Assembly (NCBI RefSeq): GCF_004123145.1
Contig: NZ_SDKC01000001.1
Location: forward strand, 1,693,501 to 1,757,500
DNA: 64,000 nt
Direction: 5' to 3'
DNA from: Blautia faecicola
GTDB lineage: Bacteria > Bacillota > Clostridia > Lachnospirales > Lachnospiraceae
Shown: positions 41,865 to 50,494 of the stretch, in pieces
Position numbering within the stretch: position 1 is the first letter of the stretch
How the letters are laid out: each line of letters opens with the position of its first letter
Position numbers and translations under genes: made by a program
Notes under the pieces: generated by a model
What the model saw: only the letters and a program-made list of their open reading frames with translations
Databases searched by the model: none
What the model was told of the DNA's origin: nothing

Positions 41865-42650
41865 TCAAGCTAATTTTTCCAATACCGATGTTCCTTCCCA
41901 CTCTCTAGACTTCGAGATCTCCATAAGATCTGCAATCGTCGGTGCAAGATCAAGCAGGGTAAGTCCATGCAGCTGCACGCCCTTAGGGAATTCTTTTCCT
42001 ACAAAGAACATTGGGATCGTCATATCTTCCGGGATGTTTTCGCCGTGTCCTCGGTCGTGACCGCCGTGGTCAGCGGTGATCACGATGGTGTATCGATCAT
42101 GGACGGCTTCGTAGACCTGCTGGACGCAGGAAAATGCATTGTTTACCTGGTGCATATATTCCGGTGTCATCCAGCCGTGGTCGTGACCGCCTTTGTCGTC
42201 TGTTTCCACCAGATACAGATACACAAAATCCGGCTCTTTCCGGGCAATCAGGGAAAGGGCTTCCTGCGTGAGCAGTAGATCCGAATTGTCCTCTTCGTAT
42301 TCATTGACGAAAAAAGAATATTTCATATTTCCAGATGTCCATACATGGCGCATCGGTTCCCAGCCATAGAAAGCGGCACAGGTTTTGTCAGCACGCTCCA
42401 GCTGTTCTGCCAGTCCGCGGATCGGTCGTACCGGCGGCATGTAGTCGTTGGTGATAATCCCGTGGCGGATGGGCGGTACGCTGTAAAAGATCGAGGTATG
42501 CGCCGGCAGGGTAACCGGTGGCACAACAGAACTTGCATCCAGGGAATAGCATCCGTTTTCTTTCAGTGTGTTTACAAAAGAATGACCGCAGGTTTCCACG
42601 GCATCCGGTCTGAGTCCATCGATGGAGATCAGTATTACTTTTTTATCCAT
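41865..42650 (-). CDS. alkaline-phosphatase-superfamily phosphodiesterase (NPP type)
   Basis: 261 aa. Metal-binding and nucleophile motifs of type I phosphodiesterase/nucleotide pyrophosphatase are present: ISIDGLRPDAVE (Asp), PPVTLPAHTSIF (Thr nucleophile), VETDDKGGHDHGW and TADHGGHDRGHGEN (Asp/His ligands). There is no signal peptide or membrane helix, so it acts in the cytoplasm; the substrate could be a nucleotide, phospholipid head group or sulfate/phosphonate ester and cannot be fixed from sequence alone. It stands alone with its own terminator. Confidence 0.9.
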   Translation of the reverse strand: MDKKVILISIDGLRPDAVETCGHSFVNTLKENGCYSLDASSVVPPVTLPAHTSIFYSVPPIRHGIITNDYMPPVRPIRGLAEQLERADKTCAAFYGWEPMRHVWTSGNMKYSFFVNEYEEDNSDLLLTQEALSLIARKEPDFVYLYLVETDDKGGHDHGWMTPEYMHQVNNAFSCVQQVYEAVHDRYTIVITADHGGHDRGHGENIPEDMTIPMFFVGKEFPKGVQLHGLTLLDLAPTIADLMEISKSREWEGTSVLEKLA

Positions 42651-42765
42651 ATGTGAGATTCCCCCGTATATACAAAGATTTTGATACCGGCTGCTTCTGT
42701 ACCAGAAAGCCTGATATTTTCATATACTCAGTATAGAATTTCACTCACCGCATGTAAAGGGATTA

Positions 42766-43695
42766 TTATCTGATTTTCTGTGGATTTTTCAACGGTTCAG
42801 AATTTCCGACGGATTGTGCAATGATCTCAAGCGGCAGCATGCGGATTTCTTCGTAAGTCCGTTCCTGGCAGGACGGATTGAGTGGAAAATCAGCGTTCTC
42901 TTCTACCGTCTCTACGGTGATCGCCGGTCTGTGCAGCAGTTCGGAATAATAATTCACAGGACTTCCGCCGTTTAAACGGGAGAGATACTCTTCCTCCTGT
43001 TTTCCGAGAGAGTAATTCGATAATTTCTGCATATACCGCGCCAGCTTGTGATTGCGCTGGTTATAGGAAAATGGCATCGCCTGCCGATAATAGTAGATGA
43101 TGCGTCCTCTGGAATGAAAATCGAGATAGCCGATCGTATCACACTGTTCAAAGACACGGATCAGTGCCTTGGTTTCCTGTTCACTGGCGGGATACTCGCC
43201 GAACTGCTGCTGAATGTAGGATTTGCATGGAAAATTCCGGTTGATATCGACCGTTCTTGCGTTGTATTTCCAGTAGGGCCAGTCCACGCCGCGCATTTTG
43301 CATGCCTGTCGGAGAATGGGATTGCGGATCGCGTTGAAACTCTCGGTGGCGATCACATAACCGTCCGGGTTGACGATGGGAAGAAAACAGATCGAACAGT
43401 GGTCGAGCAATTCCCGTACCGGATAATTTCCCATATTCAAGTTGTCCTGATAAGCCTGACTGTATTCCTGCGCCATCCTAGTCAGAAGCACCGGATTGAT
43501 GGATTCTTTTCCATGGATACCTGCCGTCAGAATCAGCGCGTCCAGTCCAAGTCCGACACGAAGCATCGGAATCGATCGTTCGTCATGGCTCTCCCCCACT
43601 TCTTTGTATACCGTGAAATCTGGATACTGTGCAACGGATTCCTGCAGATTGCGGAGGAGTTCTTCATAAGTATAGGATTGATTTAACGTAATCAT
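42766..43695 (-). CDS. M14 family zinc carboxypeptidase
   Basis: 309 aa. The zinc ligands His61 and Glu64 (HGKES) and His194 (DFHSRG) are present, as are the DINRNF arginine motif (150-155) and catalytic Glu262 (TVETV). Most similar in layout to gamma-D-glutamyl-meso-diaminopimelate peptidases of Bacillus/Clostridia that recycle murein peptides. There is no signal peptide, so it would work inside the cell. The 111 bases to the phosphodiesterase gene and the upstream decay zone suggest it is transcribed on its own. Confidence 0.88.
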   Translation of the reverse strand: MITLNQSYTYEELLRNLQESVAQYPDFTVYKEVGESHDERSIPMLRVGLGLDALILTAGIHGKESINPVLLTRMAQEYSQAYQDNLNMGNYPVRELLDHCSICFLPIVNPDGYVIATESFNAIRNPILRQACKMRGVDWPYWKYNARTVDINRNFPCKSYIQQQFGEYPASEQETKALIRVFEQCDTIGYLDFHSRGRIIYYYRQAMPFSYNQRNHKLARYMQKLSNYSLGKQEEEYLSRLNGGSPVNYYSELLHRPAITVETVEENADFPLNPSCQERTYEEIRMLPLEIIAQSVGNSEPLKNPQKIR

Positions 43696-43795
43696 ACAAA
43701 CCTCCCTGTGTCATAAGATTGATGGGAAATATTTCCCCTTTTATGTATATATGAGGCAGATCGTATTTTAGAACCAGAGAAGAAAAATGTGTAAA

Positions 43796-43833
43796 AAGAC
43801 TGCCGTTCAAAAACAAATTTGAACGGCAGTCTT
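43796..43833. terminator. terminator-like hairpin without an intact gene
   Basis: A perfect 16-base stem (43796-43811 with 43818-43833). The nearest coding trace on the minus strand is the GH36 remnant ending beside it; it probably once ended that gene. Confidence 0.7.
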
Positions 43834-43839
43834 CTTCAC

Positions 43840-43942
43840 AATCGGTTACCCATGCACGCATCGCCTTGATCTGGTAAATATAAGAATATGTATCCTGAAT
43901 GGTCAGGCGGTCGCAGGCATCCGTGTTATCACTGGTCCAGAA
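43840..43942 (-). pseudogene. GH36 alpha-galactosidase fragment
   Basis: About 34 open codons read FWTSDNTDACDRLTIQD, SYIYQIKAM and WVTD, a stretch matching the conserved C-terminal part of the catalytic domain of GH36 enzymes (W-T-S-D-N-T-D...R-L...I-Q). No start, no flanking enzyme sequence. The rest of 43696-44136 is AT-rich with nothing else recognised. Confidence 0.65.
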
Positions 43943-44136
43943 TTTTTATCAAAATTTACCATTGAATTTTTATGGAATATGCACAAAAAGAAGTAGAATC
44001 TGGAAGAAAACATGGTTTTACTAAATGCGCCATGCATTTTTTAAATTGAAAGATTGAAAAATTTTATGAGTTTTACTTTTTTACTAAACAAAAACGGATA
44101 TATGAGGATACTGGGAAGAAATGTATGTTTTAGAAA

Positions 44137-44184
44137 AACGGACATCTGTTTTACCGTTTTTCGTCGCTGTCACAGATGTCCGTT
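44137..44184 (-). terminator. terminator of the pro operon
   Basis: AACGGACATCTGT and ACAGATGTCCGTT form a perfect 13-base stem with T-rich flank on the minus strand, 12 bases after the proA stop. Confidence 0.85.
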
Positions 44185-44195
44185 CAGGATATGGT

Positions 44196-45443
44196 TTACG
44201 GACGAACCTGTCCGTTTCCATAGATGATATATTTTGTGGTGGTCAGTGCAAGAAGACCCATCGGACCTCTTGCGTGAAGTTTCTGCGTGCTGATACCGAT
44301 CTCCGCACCGAAACCAAATTCAAATCCATCGGTGAATCTGGTGGATGCGTTGACATATACGCAGGCTGCGTCGACTTCATCGAGGAACTTCTGCGCGTTG
44401 GTATAACTTTCGGTGATGATCGCTTCCGAGTGACCGGTATTGTAGCGGTTGATATGGGCGATTGCCTCCTCCACGGAATCTACGGTCTTCATGGAGATGA
44501 CATAGTCCAGGTACTCTTTCCCCCAGTCTTCTTCGGTTGCAGCGACTGCGTCAGGAACCAGTTCACAGACTTCCTGATCGCCGCGGATCTCCACATGTTT
44601 TTCCTGCAAGCGTGCAGCAAGAACCGGGAGCAGTTTCTCTTTTACGTCTCTGTGGATCAGAAGGGACTCACAGGCGTTGCATACACCTACCCTCTGGGTC
44701 TTGGCGTTGATGATGATATCCACAGCCATTGAAAGGTCTGCGGTGGCATCGACAAAGATATGGCAGTTGCCGGTACCGGTTTCAATGACCGGGATCGTGC
44801 TGTTTTCCACGACGGCGCGGATCAGTCCAGCGCCTCCTCTCGGAATCAGAACATCCACATACTGATTCAGCTTCATGAATGCAGCGGTGGTCTCTCTGGA
44901 GGTGTCTTCGATGAGAAGCAGCGCGTCCGGATTCACATTTGAATCGGACAGTGTCCGGCGGATGCAGGTTACGATCGCCTGGATCGAATGAAATGCATCG
45001 CTTCCGCCCTTTAAGATCACGACATTGCTGGTCTTAAAGCAAAGACCGAAGGCATCGGCAGTTACATTTGGACGCGCCTCATAGATAATACCGACAACAC
45101 CGAGGGGTACACGCTTCTGACCGATGCGAAGACCGTTCGGACGCTGTTTCATGCCGAGCACCTCGCCGATCGGATCATCGAGGGCGGCAATCTGATACAG
45201 ACCTTCTGCGATCTGTGCGATACGATCTTCCGTTAATAAAAGACGGTCCAGAAGTCCCTGGGACATGCCGTTTGTCCGGCCTTTTTCCATATCTTTTTCG
45301 TTGGCAGCCAGGATCTTGGCTGCATGGAGCTTCAGATTGTCGGCAGATTTTCTTAAAATCTGATTTTTTTCTTCACTTTTGAGATGCTGCAGATCCGGTT
45401 TTGCGGCCTGCGCCCGTTTTCCGATATTATCCAGGTATTCCAT
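44196..45443 (-). CDS. proA: gamma-glutamyl phosphate reductase
   Basis: 415 aa. ProA reduces gamma-glutamyl phosphate to glutamate semialdehyde with NADPH in proline synthesis. The aldehyde-dehydrogenase-like catalytic Cys lies in [50 protein letters not shown] and [20 protein letters not shown] are family motifs. An in-frame ATG at 45449 is too close to GGGAG; ATG 45443 has good spacing. It ends the proB-DUF896-5-FCL-proA run, followed by a terminator. Confidence 0.97.
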   Translation of the reverse strand: MEYLDNIGKRAQAAKPDLQHLKSEEKNQILRKSADNLKLHAAKILAANEKDMEKGRTNGMSQGLLDRLLLTEDRIAQIAEGLYQIAALDDPIGEVLGMKQRPNGLRIGQKRVPLGVVGIIYEARPNVTADAFGLCFKTSNVVILKGGSDAFHSIQAIVTCIRRTLSDSNVNPDALLLIEDTSRETTAAFMKLNQYVDVLIPRGGAGLIRAVVENSTIPVIETGTGNCHIFVDATADLSMAVDIIINAKTQRVGVCNACESLLIHRDVKEKLLPVLAARLQEKHVEIRGDQEVCELVPDAVAATEEDWGKEYLDYVISMKTVDSVEEAIAHINRYNTGHSEAIITESYTNAQKFLDEVDAACVYVNASTRFTDGFEFGFGAEIGISTQKLHARGPMGLLALTTTKYIIYGNGQVRP

Positions 45444-45481
45444 ATGCATTCTCCCTTCTGTAAGTTCCTGTCTGGCAGTAC

Positions 45482-46033
45482 TTACCGGTAAATAGTTTTC
45501 TCTGTGATTACCACATCCGGCAGCAGATCGGTCGGTTCGGTCGGAACTTCTTCCATCATCTGAAATTCAAATGCCAGTGCTGCGGTAAAATGACGGGTAT
45601 GTTTGCTAAGATACCGGTCATAAAAGCCTCCGCCGTATCCTACCCGGTGGCGCCGATCGTCGAATGCGACTCCTGGCATTACCATCAGTCCATCCTCTCC
45701 GTCTGCAACCGGAAGATCCGTTTTCGGTTCGCGGATGCCAAAATATCCCGGTTCCAGATCCTCTGGGTGTGAGATCTGATAAAAGATCATATCCTCTCCG
45801 ACAACCTTTGGAGCTGCCACTTTTTTTCCGAGACGGAACGCTTCTTCGATGATTCCGTCTGTCATAACTTCGTTTTTACAGTCTATGTACAGATAGATCC
45901 AGTCGCTTTCCTGAAAAGCAGGAAGTGAGAAAAGTTTCTGCCAGATCTGTTCACTGTTTTTATGGACAGCGATCGGATCGGCTTCTTTTCTGCGCCGGAA
46001 AATCTCTTTTCTAATGACTTTCTTTGTTTCCAT
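45482..46033 (-). CDS. 5-formyltetrahydrofolate cyclo-ligase family
   Basis: 183 aa. The enzyme turns 5-formyl-THF into 5,10-methenyl-THF with ATP. Basic N-terminus [37 protein letters not shown] (nucleotide and folate site) and a Zn/ATP-type ending are as in the family. It lies between the two proline genes and overlaps the DUF896 gene by 23 bases, so all four genes are probably co-transcribed. Confidence 0.93.
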   Translation of the reverse strand: METKKVIRKEIFRRRKEADPIAVHKNSEQIWQKLFSLPAFQESDWIYLYIDCKNEVMTDGIIEEAFRLGKKVAAPKVVGEDMIFYQISHPEDLEPGYFGIREPKTDLPVADGEDGLMVMPGVAFDDRRHRVGYGGGFYDRYLSKHTRHFTAALAFEFQMMEEVPTEPTDLLPDVVITEKTIYR

Positions 46034-46232
46034 ATTTTTCTCCCAAATTGGTGATACTTCCGTCTTTTTCCTGAATGTTGATGTTATCCAGCTGAGAACG
46101 GAGATTCATGCGGACACTTGCGATAAATTCTTTTCGAAGTTTATGCTGTTCTTTTTTCTCTTCCGGTGTCAGTTCCTGTGTTTTTGCCTTTCTGGCAAGT
46201 TCGTTGATACGGTCAATTCCTTTTTGATCCAT
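46011..46232 (-). CDS. DUF896 domain protein (YnzC-like)
   Basis: 73 aa. RINELARKAKTQELTPEEKKEQHKLRKEFI is the DUF896 signature and makes an antiparallel two-helix structure; the rest is a short tail NLRSQLDNINI. In Bacillus, YnzC sits next to yneA/lexA; here it lies in the pro operon, 18 bases after proB. Function unknown. Ribosome site AAGGAGA. Confidence 0.92.
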   Translation of the reverse strand: MDQKGIDRINELARKAKTQELTPEEKKEQHKLRKEFIASVRMNLRSQLDNINIQEKDGSITNLGEKYGNKESH

Positions 46233-46247
46233 GTTGCTGTTCTCCTT

Positions 46248-47099
46248 TTACAGTATCCGTTCCAGAAAATCCAGAACGTAAAAATCATTTTTCTTGTGGG
46301 ACAGGAATAAGGTTCCATAAGCGCGTCCCTGCATGATCTTATGGATGACATGAAAGTCTGCACCGTTGGCGATAATCATGTCGGTTCCGGCAGCACTTGC
46401 AATCTCGGCTGCGGTCAGTTTGGTTGCCATACCGCCGGTTCCCACATTGCTTCCGGTACTTCCCTTTCCCATGGACAGCAGATGCTCGTCCAGTTCTTCC
46501 ACCACATCAATAAATTTGGCTTCCGGATTCTTATGCGGATCGTCGGTAAACAATCCATCGATATCCGAAAGAAGGATCAGAAGATCGGCACCTACCATAG
46601 CGGAAACCACTGCGGACAGGGTATCGTTATCACCAAATTCAATCTCGTAAGTGGATATGGTATCATTTTCATTTACGATGGGGATCGCACCCATGCGTAA
46701 GAGTTCTTCAAATGTATTTTTTGCGTTTAACCGGTTCAGATTATTCAGAATCGTGTGTTTGGTCATCAGGATCTGACTGGCAACCTGATTGTATTCTGCA
46801 AATAATTTCTGATAGATCATCATGAGTTTTGCCTGTCCGATGGCCGCACAAGCCTGTTTCTGTGCCATTTTCGACGGTTTTCGATCGTAACCCATGGTTT
46901 TACTTCCCACCATGATCGCGCCGGAAGAAACCAGGATCACATCTTTTCCCTGATTTCTCAGATCACTGATCTCACGGACCAGAACCTCCAGTTTGATCAG
47001 ATCCAGATAGCCGGTATCCGGATGGGTCAGCGAAGAAGAACCGATTTTGATGACGATTCGTTGTTTATCTTTCAGTTTTTCACGAAATGCTGTATTCAT
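46248..47099 (-). CDS. proB: glutamate 5-kinase
   Basis: 283 aa. ProB makes gamma-glutamyl phosphate, the first step of proline synthesis, and is the usual feedback-control point. Motifs: VIKIGSSSLTHPDTG, ILVSSGAIMVG, NENDTIS, and GTGGMATKL. It lacks the C-terminal PUA domain of the 367-aa E. coli enzyme, as do several clostridial ProB proteins, and this can alter proline feedback. AGGAGAG selects ATG 47099 in a longer open frame. Confidence 0.95.
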   Translation of the reverse strand: MNTAFREKLKDKQRIVIKIGSSSLTHPDTGYLDLIKLEVLVREISDLRNQGKDVILVSSGAIMVGSKTMGYDRKPSKMAQKQACAAIGQAKLMMIYQKLFAEYNQVASQILMTKHTILNNLNRLNAKNTFEELLRMGAIPIVNENDTISTYEIEFGDNDTLSAVVSAMVGADLLILLSDIDGLFTDDPHKNPEAKFIDVVEELDEHLLSMGKGSTGSNVGTGGMATKLTAAEIASAAGTDMIIANGADFHVIHKIMQGRAYGTLFLSHKKNDFYVLDFLERIL

Positions 47100-47205
47100 T
47101 CGTCTTACTCTCCTGCCTGTATTACTTACATATGCGGACTTGCTTTCGCAATCGCAATATTCTATAACATTGTACCGCACTACAGGGGAAAGTTCCAGTA
47201 TTTTT

Positions 47206-47535
47206 TTAGCTGGAGTAGTTTTCGAGAAAGCTGTAAAGCTCCTGACGGGAATTCAGACGGTACTCTTTTTGAATCTTTTCCCTGACAGAAGACGGCAGAC
47301 TTTCCTCAGAAATCTCTGTCGTCTCATAGACAGAACCATCCGAATGCTGGATCACGACTTTTCCATCTACGATGCGAATCAGATAAGACGGCTGTAGAAT
47401 CTGTTCCGTCTCCTGTGTCGTGGGTGGCTGTATCTCTGGCTGATCGGAATTCCCAAGCTGATAGCTGAAATAATATCCGGCAGTTAAAAGAAAAAGACAG
47501 GAACAGACGATGAGTACGTAAGAGAATCGGCGCAT
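47206..47535 (-). CDS. BofC C-terminal-domain-like membrane protein
   Basis: 109 aa. An N-terminal signal anchor (about residues 3-24) precedes a Pro/Gln/Thr-rich linker and a BofC-like C-terminal domain: YLIRIVDGKVVIQHSDGSVYETTEI, LPSSVREKI and the closing ELYSFLENYSS. Bacillus BofC inhibits the forespore protease SpoIVB. Here it is next to yqfC/yqfD sporulation genes but could also act outside sporulation. AAAGGAG selects ATG 47535. Confidence 0.75.
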   Translation of the reverse strand: MRRFSYVLIVCSCLFLLTAGYYFSYQLGNSDQPEIQPPTTQETEQILQPSYLIRIVDGKVVIQHSDGSVYETTEISEESLPSSVREKIQKEYRLNSRQELYSFLENYSS

Positions 47536-47610
47536 ATAGAACACTCCTTTTTCTTACAGTATCAGCGAATGTTTCCTGTCTTATTCATAAATAAATGCTT
47601 ATGCTGTTTT

Positions 47611-48819
47611 CTAATATTCGGTATCCGATGCCGCAGCCTCTTCTGCTGCCGCCTGTTCCTCACTGCCCTGTGTGTCGGCAGAAGTATCGGAATTGTCATC
47701 GGAACCAAGAATCTCTACACGGTCTGCGTAAGTATCCTGGATGATACATACCCAGGTCTTACCGGTATCCATGGTGATCTGGTTTCCATTGGTATCATAG
47801 TAGAAAGTAGCACCCCATGGGGTATGTTTTTTCCAGGTGATATCAATGGCTTTTCCGTTTACGATGTATTTTCCTACGTTCGGTTCGTCAACATCGATGT
47901 TCAGATAACCGTTTTCATCGTATTTTCTCCAGGAAGAATACTGCAGAATAATGTTTTTATAAGCAATCTGCTCACCGGTCAGCTCATCGATCTGTTTGTC
48001 GCCATACTGGAAACGATAATACAATTTGTCCTCCGGATTGTATTCAAACCATGGCTCGTTCAGGAAATACCCAGGTTTTACAACGTTTGCTTCGGTCTCT
48101 GCCGGAAGTTCCACTTCATCGTCCACGCCGCAGAATGCATATCCCGGCTGGAAGTCTTCATCGTATTCCTGGCTGTAGCCGTTGATCTCGATACCTTTCT
48201 GGATGCCCTCAAAGCTTGTATATGCGTTGTGTGGGGATTTTCTGTCGGTGGTACGGTAAAATACCTGATCCCCGTATCCTGCCAGTCCGCTGATGTTATT
48301 TACTTCCGGTAACTCCAGGAACGGAAGTGCGTAAGCAGACTGTCCGTAATGCGTATAGATCGCGTCAAATCCTGATGCATAGAAGATATAGTAATCACGG
48401 CAGCTTCGTACAGAACCGATCTTTTCCAGATTATCGTAATCTTCAAATACACCCATCAGACGGGTGATACCGCCCTCTACCGGCGCTTCGTATACAACAC
48501 CTGCGTTAGCGATACCGGCCTGCGGGCAGGCCGGTTTTAAGTTGTTGAGCATAACGGCTACCGGGCGTCTTCTTCCGATGGATTCCGGAACGTATTCGCC
48601 GGTCAGATAACTTACCACATAGCCGTCAGGAATCGGATCTTCGGTCGGTTCCGGTTCTTCGGCAGCCATGGCTGTCGGTTCCGGTGTTGCTTCTGCTTCC
48701 TGTGTCGGCTCCGGCGTAGCTGTCGGTTCTGCTTCCGCAGTTTCATTTTTCTGACATCCTGCCAGCATGATACCGCCTGCCAGTCCAAGAGTGATGATCA
48801 GTTTTGCATATTTTTTCAT
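47611..48819 (-). CDS. DUF3048 (YerB-like) lipoprotein
   Basis: 402 aa. A lipoprotein signal with lipobox LAGC ends near residue 21, followed by a long Pro/Thr/Glu-rich linker (TPEPTQEAEATPEPT) and the DUF3048 pair of domains: RRRPVAVMLNNLKPACPQAGIANAGVVYEAPVEGGITRLMG and PWGATFYYDTNGNQITMDTGKTWVCII. YerB-type proteins are surface lipoproteins of unknown role. AAAGGAGATC selects ATG 48819. It is a substrate for LspA. It follows ybeY by 30 bases. Confidence 0.9.
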   Translation of the reverse strand: MKKYAKLIITLGLAGGIMLAGCQKNETAEAEPTATPEPTQEAEATPEPTAMAAEEPEPTEDPIPDGYVVSYLTGEYVPESIGRRRPVAVMLNNLKPACPQAGIANAGVVYEAPVEGGITRLMGVFEDYDNLEKIGSVRSCRDYYIFYASGFDAIYTHYGQSAYALPFLELPEVNNISGLAGYGDQVFYRTTDRKSPHNAYTSFEGIQKGIEINGYSQEYDEDFQPGYAFCGVDDEVELPAETEANVVKPGYFLNEPWFEYNPEDKLYYRFQYGDKQIDELTGEQIAYKNIILQYSSWRKYDENGYLNIDVDEPNVGKYIVNGKAIDITWKKHTPWGATFYYDTNGNQITMDTGKTWVCIIQDTYADRVEILGSDDNSDTSADTQGSEEQAAAEEAAASDTEY

Positions 48820-48849
48820 ATGTGATCTCCTTTTCATGTAATAAAATCG

Positions 48850-49347
48850 TTAATCTCTGCCAATCTGTAACTGCTGGAGAGCCTTCTCCTGCTTCTGTTC
48901 CATGACGATACGTTCCTCGTCCACCATATGGTCATAGCCCAGAAGATGCAGCATACTGTGGGCAACTAAAAATGCATATTCTCTTTTTACGCTGTGTCCG
49001 TAAGCTTCCGCCTGTTCCACTGCTTTTGGTATGGAGATCATGATGTCCCCCAGAAGCAGTTCGCCGCTCTCCGGATCAAAGCAGCTGTCGTCGTCTTCCA
49101 GAACAGAATAATCTGCCGGTGCCGGAAAATCCACCATCGGGAAAGAAAGTACATCCGTTGCCCGGTCGATCTGGCGATATTCCAGATTGGTTTTATGGAT
49201 CGTCTCATTATCTGTCAGAACCAGGCAGACCTGCGACTCATAGGGACATCCTTCCTGATCCAGAACGGTCTCCATCACATCTTCTGCGACCTTCAGAAAA
49301 TCAAAATCAAAAGTCTGATCCTGTTCATTGGAAAAATCAATACTCAT
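48850..49347 (-). CDS. ybeY: endoribonuclease YbeY
   Basis: 165 aa. The zinc motif HxxxHxxxxxH is His130, His134, His140 (HSMLHLLGYDH); DRATDVLSFPM and GELLLGDIMISI precede it. YbeY takes part in 16S rRNA 3'-end maturation and 70S quality control. GGAGGGG before ATG 49347 selects the start in a frame open further up, so it overlaps phoH by 11 bases. Order phoH-ybeY is conserved in Firmicutes. Confidence 0.95.
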   Translation of the reverse strand: MSIDFSNEQDQTFDFDFLKVAEDVMETVLDQEGCPYESQVCLVLTDNETIHKTNLEYRQIDRATDVLSFPMVDFPAPADYSVLEDDDSCFDPESGELLLGDIMISIPKAVEQAEAYGHSVKREYAFLVAHSMLHLLGYDHMVDEERIVMEQKQEKALQQLQIGRD

Positions 49348-50359
49348 AACTGTTTCCCCTCCGTCTCTGATTCTTCTGTGGTGCCGGTTTTTCCGGGTGT
49401 TTCTTTTCGTAGGCTTCATATGCCTGTACAATCTTCTGTACCAGCGGGTGACGGACAACGTCTTTGCTGGTCAGCTGGCAGATCGAGATGCCTTCCACTT
49501 TTTTCAGTACCTGAAGTGCCATCTCCAGACCTGATTTCTGACCAGAAGGAAGGTCTTTCTGCGAAGAGTCTCCGGTGATAATGACTTTTGAGCCAAAACC
49601 GATACGGGTCAGGAACATCTTCATCTGCGCCGGTGTGGTATTCTGCGCTTCATCCAGAATGATAAATGCATTGTCCAGCGTACGTCCACGCATATAGGCG
49701 AGAGGTGCAACCTCAATCAGCCCTTTCTCCATATTTTTTGCAAAGCTCTCCGGTCCCATGATCTGATACAGCGCGTCATAAAGCGGACGCAGATAAGGGT
49801 CTACCTTGCTTTGCAGATCTCCCGGAAGAAATCCGAGTTTTTCTCCTGCTTCGATGGCAGGACGGGTCAGGATGATTCTTCCCACTTCGTCGTTTCGGAA
49901 TGCTGTGATCGCCATTGCCATGGCAAGGTAGGTTTTACCGGTACCGGCAGGTCCTACGCCGAAGACGATCATATCTTCCCGGATCTTATCCACATATGCT
50001 TTCTGTCCCAGGGTCTTTGGTTTGACCGGTCTTCCGTTGATCGTGTGACAGATACAATCTTTATCCATCTCCACCAGCGAAGCCTCTTTCTCTTCCATGG
50101 TCAGTGACAGTGCATAATCCACATTCTGACTCTGAATGGTATTTCCTCTGACAGAAAGACCCAGCAATTCCCGGATGATACTCTCTGCTTTCTGTACATT
50201 CGGAGCCGGTCCGACAATCTTCAGCACGCCGTCACGGGAGATCAGCGTCACCTGCAGGGTGCGTTCGATCTTTTTGATGTGTTCATCAAACTGCCCGAAA
50301 ATATTTCTCTCATGTTCTGCCGGAATTTCTATCAACTGTTCGATGATTCTTGCCGCCAT
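49337..50359 (-). CDS. phoH: PhoH family protein (PhoL-type ATPase)
   Basis: 340 aa. An N-terminal KH-like region (about 20-105) leads to the helicase-like ATPase domain: Walker A GPAGTGKT near residue 138, GFGSKVIITGDSSQ, DEAQNTTPAQMKMFL. PhoH/PhoL proteins couple to YbeY in rRNA processing. The basic end is KNQRRRGNSYEY. It follows yqfD by 135 bases, a longer gap than others in this string. Confidence 0.94.
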   Translation of the reverse strand: MAARIIEQLIEIPAEHERNIFGQFDEHIKKIERTLQVTLISRDGVLKIVGPAPNVQKAESIIRELLGLSVRGNTIQSQNVDYALSLTMEEKEASLVEMDKDCICHTINGRPVKPKTLGQKAYVDKIREDMIVFGVGPAGTGKTYLAMAMAITAFRNDEVGRIILTRPAIEAGEKLGFLPGDLQSKVDPYLRPLYDALYQIMGPESFAKNMEKGLIEVAPLAYMRGRTLDNAFIILDEAQNTTPAQMKMFLTRIGFGSKVIITGDSSQKDLPSGQKSGLEMALQVLKKVEGISICQLTSKDVVRHPLVQKIVQAYEAYEKKHPEKPAPQKNQRRRGNSYEY

Positions 50360-50494
50360 TCATCTTGTCCTTTCGTAACTGTTTTTCTTTTTAGATGTCA
50401 ACACGGACATTCTATTTCTTTATTTTATCACCATTTCGGTGGAATTGAACCCCTTTTTATGAATTTTCTGTTTTTTGTAAGAATTTCCGCTTTT

